From assembly GCA_003134785.1 (NCBI GenBank), contig PLCN01000017.1:186001-250000 (forward strand): a stretch of 64,000 nucleotides of DNA. Direction: 5' to 3'. This DNA comes from Spartobacteria bacterium. Lineage in GTDB: Bacteria; Verrucomicrobiota; Verrucomicrobiia; Chthoniobacterales; UBA10450. The position numbers were made by a program, and so were the translations under genes. Positions 61,112 through 64,000 of this stretch are shown here, piece after piece (the stretch's first letter is position 1; each line of letters begins with the position of its first letter). A model generated the notes under the pieces. It was not told where the DNA came from. It saw nothing but the letters and a program-made list of their open reading frames with translations, and made no database searches.

Positions 61112-61480
61112 ATGTAGGGAGTCAAGCGCGGATGTAAGGTTTGGGTTGGTTTTAGTTCATTGTTTTTTTGGATGGGTTAGTGGTTTGATTCAATCTTGGG
61201 AGCGCTTCCTCTTCCTTTTGCTCGTTGGGTTGTTGTTCCAGCGGCTCTTACTCCTATCCGTGCATCTCACCGTGGCGAGAGCACCATTTGATCAATGCGA
61301 TCGGTGGAAGAGGAACTTGAGGTGGCCCAATCTAGGGCGTCGAACAAGGACGTTTAACCTGATCAGGTTAGATGGCAGGCGCACCTCACGTTCCAAAGTG
61401 GATGTTGGTTTAGCTTAAAGTTTCGTTAGGCTAGGCCGGTGCGGCTCGCACTCCTTTGTGTTCCCCTCAAACTCATAAGT
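61112..61480 (-). ncRNA. Candidate guide (bridge/seek) RNA region of the IS element
   Basis: A non-coding 3' end of about 370 bases beyond the transposase stop. IS110-group elements encode a structured guide RNA in their long non-coding end, which lies downstream of the transposase in the IS1111 subgroup. The stretch holds GTTTAACCTGATCAGGTTAG (61360-61380) and TTCGTTAGGC (61422-61431), both like the attC cores of the target; these could be guide loops. No RNA boundaries can be set by eye. Confidence 0.4.
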
Positions 61481-62578
61481 TTAAATGCTGAGGCCAAGCT
61501 GCTCTGGGCTGAGCCGGCTGGTGCGGATGCGCCACAGATCGACCGCCAGTTGCCGGGCCACGGCTACGATTGCTTTCTTGCGCGCAGCGCCGGTAGCCAG
61601 CGCTCCTTTGGCCAGGACCCTTCTCCATTTCACTACCGCTTTGTACTCAGGCTGGAAGCGGACCAGCCGCCAGGCCAGCTCCACCAGCGCCGCTCTCAAG
61701 CGCGGGTTCCCGTGCTTGGTCACGCAGGTCTGGACCCGGGTCTTGGCGCTGGAGTATTCTCCGGGACATAAACCGGTGTAGCTCCCAACCTGGCGGCGAT
61801 TGTTAAACCGGCTCCAGTTCCCAATCTCGCGATCGATCACCACACTGGTCATGGCCCCAACTCCGCGCGGTTGCCCTGGAGCGGCGGCTGATTGGAGTTG
61901 CACGCTCAAGGCGCGGATCTTTTCCTCCAGCGCCAGTAGGATCGGCTGCGTGTTCCCGAGCAATTCCTTCATCCACTCCGGCACTTCCAGCGCCGCAAAG
62001 GTGCGCCGCTTCCACCAGCTCTTCACTGGCTCGAGCCCGTCGTTCACCATCAGACTGCGCCCCTGCGCTTCCAACTGCTTGCGCGCTTTGACCAACTGTT
62101 CGCGCTGCCGATGAATGGCGCGCACTTGTTCTTCCTCCGGGGTGGGCACCCGCACCACCGCCAACGCCTCGCGATTACCTTCCACCAACCGATCCAACTT
62201 CAGGCACAGCGCCTTGGCATCGCGCCCATCGGTCTTCACCCGCTGGTTGCGCTCATCCAACTTCTGCGGACAGACCACGTAACACGCGATCCCCAGCCCC
62301 ATCAGTTGCCGCTGCAACCCAAACCCAAATCCGCACGCCTCATAAACGGCGTGGATCTCTGCCCCGCTCTTCTGCTGCCGGAGTCTGGCCGCCCAACTCA
62401 GGAACGCTTTCTTCTGGAAGCGCTGCGCTGGCTTCGGGTTGCCTCCTCCTTCCTGCACCACCACCACGTAAAACTCCTGGTGCACATCGATTCCAAGCTT
62501 GATTGCAACCGCGCGGGGATTAAACTCTCCGCGGGTTTCCTCGAGTGAGGACGACTCTACCTTTATGGTATTATTCAT
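61481..62578 (-). CDS. IS110 family transposase/recombinase
   Basis: A protein of 365 residues from the ATG at 62578. The N-terminal RuvC-like DEDD domain has KLGIDVHQEFYVVVVQEGG with Asp 31, then HAVYEACGFGFGLQRQLMGL and RVKTDGRDAKALCLKLDRL. The C-terminal Transposase_20 domain has GAMTSVVIDREIGNWSRFNN and SYTGLCPGEYSSAKTRVQTC, in which a Ser of EYSS is the expected nucleophile. It is full length and appears intact. A start at 62614 would lie in the terminal inverted repeat and is rejected. The protein cuts and joins DNA under RNA guidance in this family. Confidence 0.93.
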   Translation of the reverse strand: MNNTIKVESSSLEETRGEFNPRAVAIKLGIDVHQEFYVVVVQEGGGNPKPAQRFQKKAFLSWAARLRQQKSGAEIHAVYEACGFGFGLQRQLMGLGIACYVVCPQKLDERNQRVKTDGRDAKALCLKLDRLVEGNREALAVVRVPTPEEEQVRAIHRQREQLVKARKQLEAQGRSLMVNDGLEPVKSWWKRRTFAALEVPEWMKELLGNTQPILLALEEKIRALSVQLQSAAAPGQPRGVGAMTSVVIDREIGNWSRFNNRRQVGSYTGLCPGEYSSAKTRVQTCVTKHGNPRLRAALVELAWRLVRFQPEYKAVVKWRRVLAKGALATGAARKKAIVAVARQLAVDLWRIRTSRLSPEQLGLSI

Positions 62579-62685
62579 ATTGTCGGGTGTAGGTCCCAAA
62601 CCCGCACCCGACAACTCCCTTCATGTCATCTATGCGATACAGACAAGTGGTTAGGTCGGGTAGGATTCTGAGCTCGAGAAGGATC

Positions 62686-63042
62686 TCACTCGCCCCAGAT
62701 GGCGAACTCGCCGCCGCCGGGGGCTTCGAAGTGGAAGCGGCGGCCGCCGGGGAATTCGAATATCTCGCGGGTGATCTTTCCGCCGAGACGCGCGACTTCG
62801 GCGCTCATCTTTTCGAGCTCCGGATGATGAAAGACGATGAGTGGTGCGCCGGCAGCCGCGGTGCCGGTCTTTTCAGAAGCGAAGAAGCCGCCGGCCATGC
62901 GGCCGTCATCGAACGAGCAATAATCCGGGCCGTAATCCTGGAACGACCAACCGAAAAGTTTGGTGAAGAAATCCTTGGTGGCGGCGAGATCTGTTGAAGG
63001 CATCTCGATGTAGTCAATGGTGTTTGGAAGAGATTTGTGCAT
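62686..63042 (-). CDS. VOC-fold (glyoxalase/bleomycin-resistance-like) protein
   Basis: A protein of 118 residues with the beta-alpha-beta-beta-beta repeats of the VOC fold: IDYIEMPSTDLAATKDFFTK, LFGWSFQDYGPDYCSFDDG, then VFHHPELEKMSAEVARLGGK and a C-terminal GRRFHFEAPGGGEFAIWGE. The family includes metal enzymes and simple ligand binders; no metal triad is clear, so no reaction is given. It starts seven bases after the stop of the partial gene at the window end, on the same strand, so they may be cotranscribed. Confidence 0.85.
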   Translation of the reverse strand: MHKSLPNTIDYIEMPSTDLAATKDFFTKLFGWSFQDYGPDYCSFDDGRMAGGFFASEKTGTAAAGAPLIVFHHPELEKMSAEVARLGGKITREIFEFPGGRRFHFEAPGGGEFAIWGE

Positions 63043-63049
63043 GGCAGTT

Positions 63050-64000
63050 TCAATTCTGGAACTGCGTCTCGAGCGCGTCGAGATAAAGTGAGATGGGATC
63101 GCGCCTCGTTTGTTCCCGTTGCGTGGCCAGCTCGGCGGCGCGCATATAATCGTCGAAGGCGCCGCTTGGCCCGCGCGACTTGGTGGCCTCGAACCAATTC
63201 ATGTAATCGTCGATCCTTTGTCTTTGAAGAGCGACGCTTCGGCGCGCCAACTTCACGCCGGCCAGCCGTTCGGCGATTCGCTTTGTTTTTCCGCGGGCAA
63301 GCAGAGAGGCAATCTCGGCATATTCCAAAATGATGGGCTGATAAATCGGATTCGCGCGGGCCGAGAGGATGCTCAACTCCCGGCTGAGCGCGACGAGTGC
63401 AGGCTTGGCGGAAGCCATTCGAATGAAATTCGCGAACTCGTCGAATGAATACCGTTTTTCAGAGCCAGCGTTGGTGATCCTGAGAAGAAGCAATTCGTCC
63501 AGGGCTCGTTCCGTTTCTTCCGCGCCAAATAATTGACAGCCCTGGCTGGTCGCGAGTTGGGCGACAAACGCAGTCCACTCCTTCTCCGCGCTGCCGTTCG
63601 CGTCGAATAGTTCGGGGAAATGCAATCGAAGATCGGTCATCGGATCATTCGAGGCGGAAGGAAGATCTGAGATAAAGCGCGCGAGACGGTGACGCCCCTC
63701 GGGACCGTGAAGAAGAAACTCCACCAGTGCCATCGAATAGGCGCGATAGAGCGAGCGGCCGGGCGCGTCGAGAACATCGGAGCGCTGCCGCAAAAAATCT
63801 GCGAGCGAAAGAATCTTCTTCGCGCTCACCGGCGCGGCCAGAATATCAACCGCCGCGGATGATCCAGAATCCGCTTGCTGCGCCGGAACTCCATCGAGGA
63901 GCCAATCGGGCGGCGACACATAGGTTGTGCCCGCGGGAACATCGGGGTGGCCGCGGTACATTCTTTCCAGGAGAATCGTGCGAAGGATTTCGCGGCGGAG
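63050..64000 (-). CDS. Hypothetical protein, partial (5' end outside window)
   Basis: The frame is open from the right edge (317 codons, no stop before 63050). Near the edge it reads REILRTILLERMYRGHPDVP and VSPPDWLLDGVPAQQ, followed by an Ala-rich stretch. Then come SLADFLRQRSDVLDAPGRSL with YRAYSMALVEFLLHGPEGRH and RLARFISDLPSA. The order DWLLDG, LYRAYSMALVEFLL and FISDL resembles the C-terminal half of gluzincin-type membrane-associated peptidases, whose HExxH would lie upstream, outside the window. The end is helical (ALQRQRIDDYMNWFEATKSR). The family call is tentative. Confidence 0.6.
   Translation of the reverse strand, partial: LRREILRTILLERMYRGHPDVPAGTTYVSPPDWLLDGVPAQQADSGSSAAVDILAAPVSAKKILSLADFLRQRSDVLDAPGRSLYRAYSMALVEFLLHGPEGRHRLARFISDLPSASNDPMTDLRLHFPELFDANGSAEKEWTAFVAQLATSQGCQLFGAEETERALDELLLLRITNAGSEKRYSFDEFANFIRMASAKPALVALSRELSILSARANPIYQPIILEYAEIASLLARGKTKRIAERLAGVKLARRSVALQRQRIDDYMNWFEATKSRGPSGAFDDYMRAAELATQREQTRRDPISLYLDALETQFQN

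Larger units (their letters stand above)
61112..62624 (-). mobile_element. IS110/IS1111-type insertion sequence
   Basis: The ends are marked by ATGTAGGGAGT (61112-61122) and its near-exact inverse ACTCCCTTCAT (62614-62624), backed by GGTTTGGG (61138-61145) and CCCAAACC (62595-62602). The length is about 1.5 kb. One transposase gene is on the minus strand, with a short (about 45 b) upstream and a long (about 370 b) downstream non-coding end, the IS1111 arrangement. The left flank has GTCTAAC (61101-61107) and the right flank GTTAGGT (62650-62656), which look like the two ends of a split attC site. Exact termini may be off by about ten bases. Confidence 0.8.

Overview
This is a GC-rich chromosomal window from a free-living bacterium with a diderm envelope. 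The most likely source is a member of the Verrucomicrobiota, probably in or near the Spartobacteria/Chthoniobacterales. That placement is an inference. It rests on the gene set (mreBCD-mrdA next to RNase G, a DUF1844 protein, a Minf_1886-type protein, MCE lipid transport, a Tyr/Gly-rich secreted protein) and on the many intergenic palindromes. No rRNA gene is present to settle it.

Layout. Positions 1-12.4 kb hold a partial NlpC/P60-type hydrolase, recA, two Hsp20 chaperones, ribD, the dnaG-rpoD pair, an NfeD-type membrane protease, thiH-thiS and an outer-membrane barrel protein with a clear terminator. Positions 12.4-18.9 kb hold the cell-shape cluster mreB-mreC-mreD-mrdA followed by an RNase G/E gene. 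Positions 19-25.3 kb hold rpe, a type II secretion/type IV pilus ATPase, its secretin and a SnoaL-like protein. Positions 25.3-35 kb hold a REP-associated transposase with its REP palindromes, mpl, a PIG-V-like transferase, three overlapping genes for large membrane proteins and a CHASE2 cyclase. Positions 35-41 kb hold rplT, pheS, pheT, a 6S RNA gene with a terminator, and carA. Positions 41-50.2 kb hold a family 2 glycosyltransferase, an asparaginase remnant, mlaE-mlaF-mlaD, topoisomerase IB, a DUF1844 protein, an M16 peptidase and a Minf_1886-type protein.

The last 14 kb is accessory in character. A gene for a 2872-residue secreted multidomain protein ends in a pesticin-like muramidase domain. 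Directly after it come a small secreted protein and an LprI-type lysozyme-inhibitor fragment, which suggests a wall hydrolase with its protective partner. Two short gene units follow, bounded by sequences that look like integron attC sites. An IS110/IS1111-type element sits inside what looks like a third attC site. No integrase is in the window. A VOC-fold protein and a partial gene close the window.

Intergenic space is filled by several families of palindromic repeats. One class carries GTAG at the foot of a hairpin, the hallmark of REPs moved by the RAYT present here, and one such pair lies in frame inside pheT. Another class is a long composite element with GGGGAGCGC ends and compensating stem changes. 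Separately, the 10-mer GCCTAACGAG occurs at least eight times across both strands and several reading frames, far above chance.
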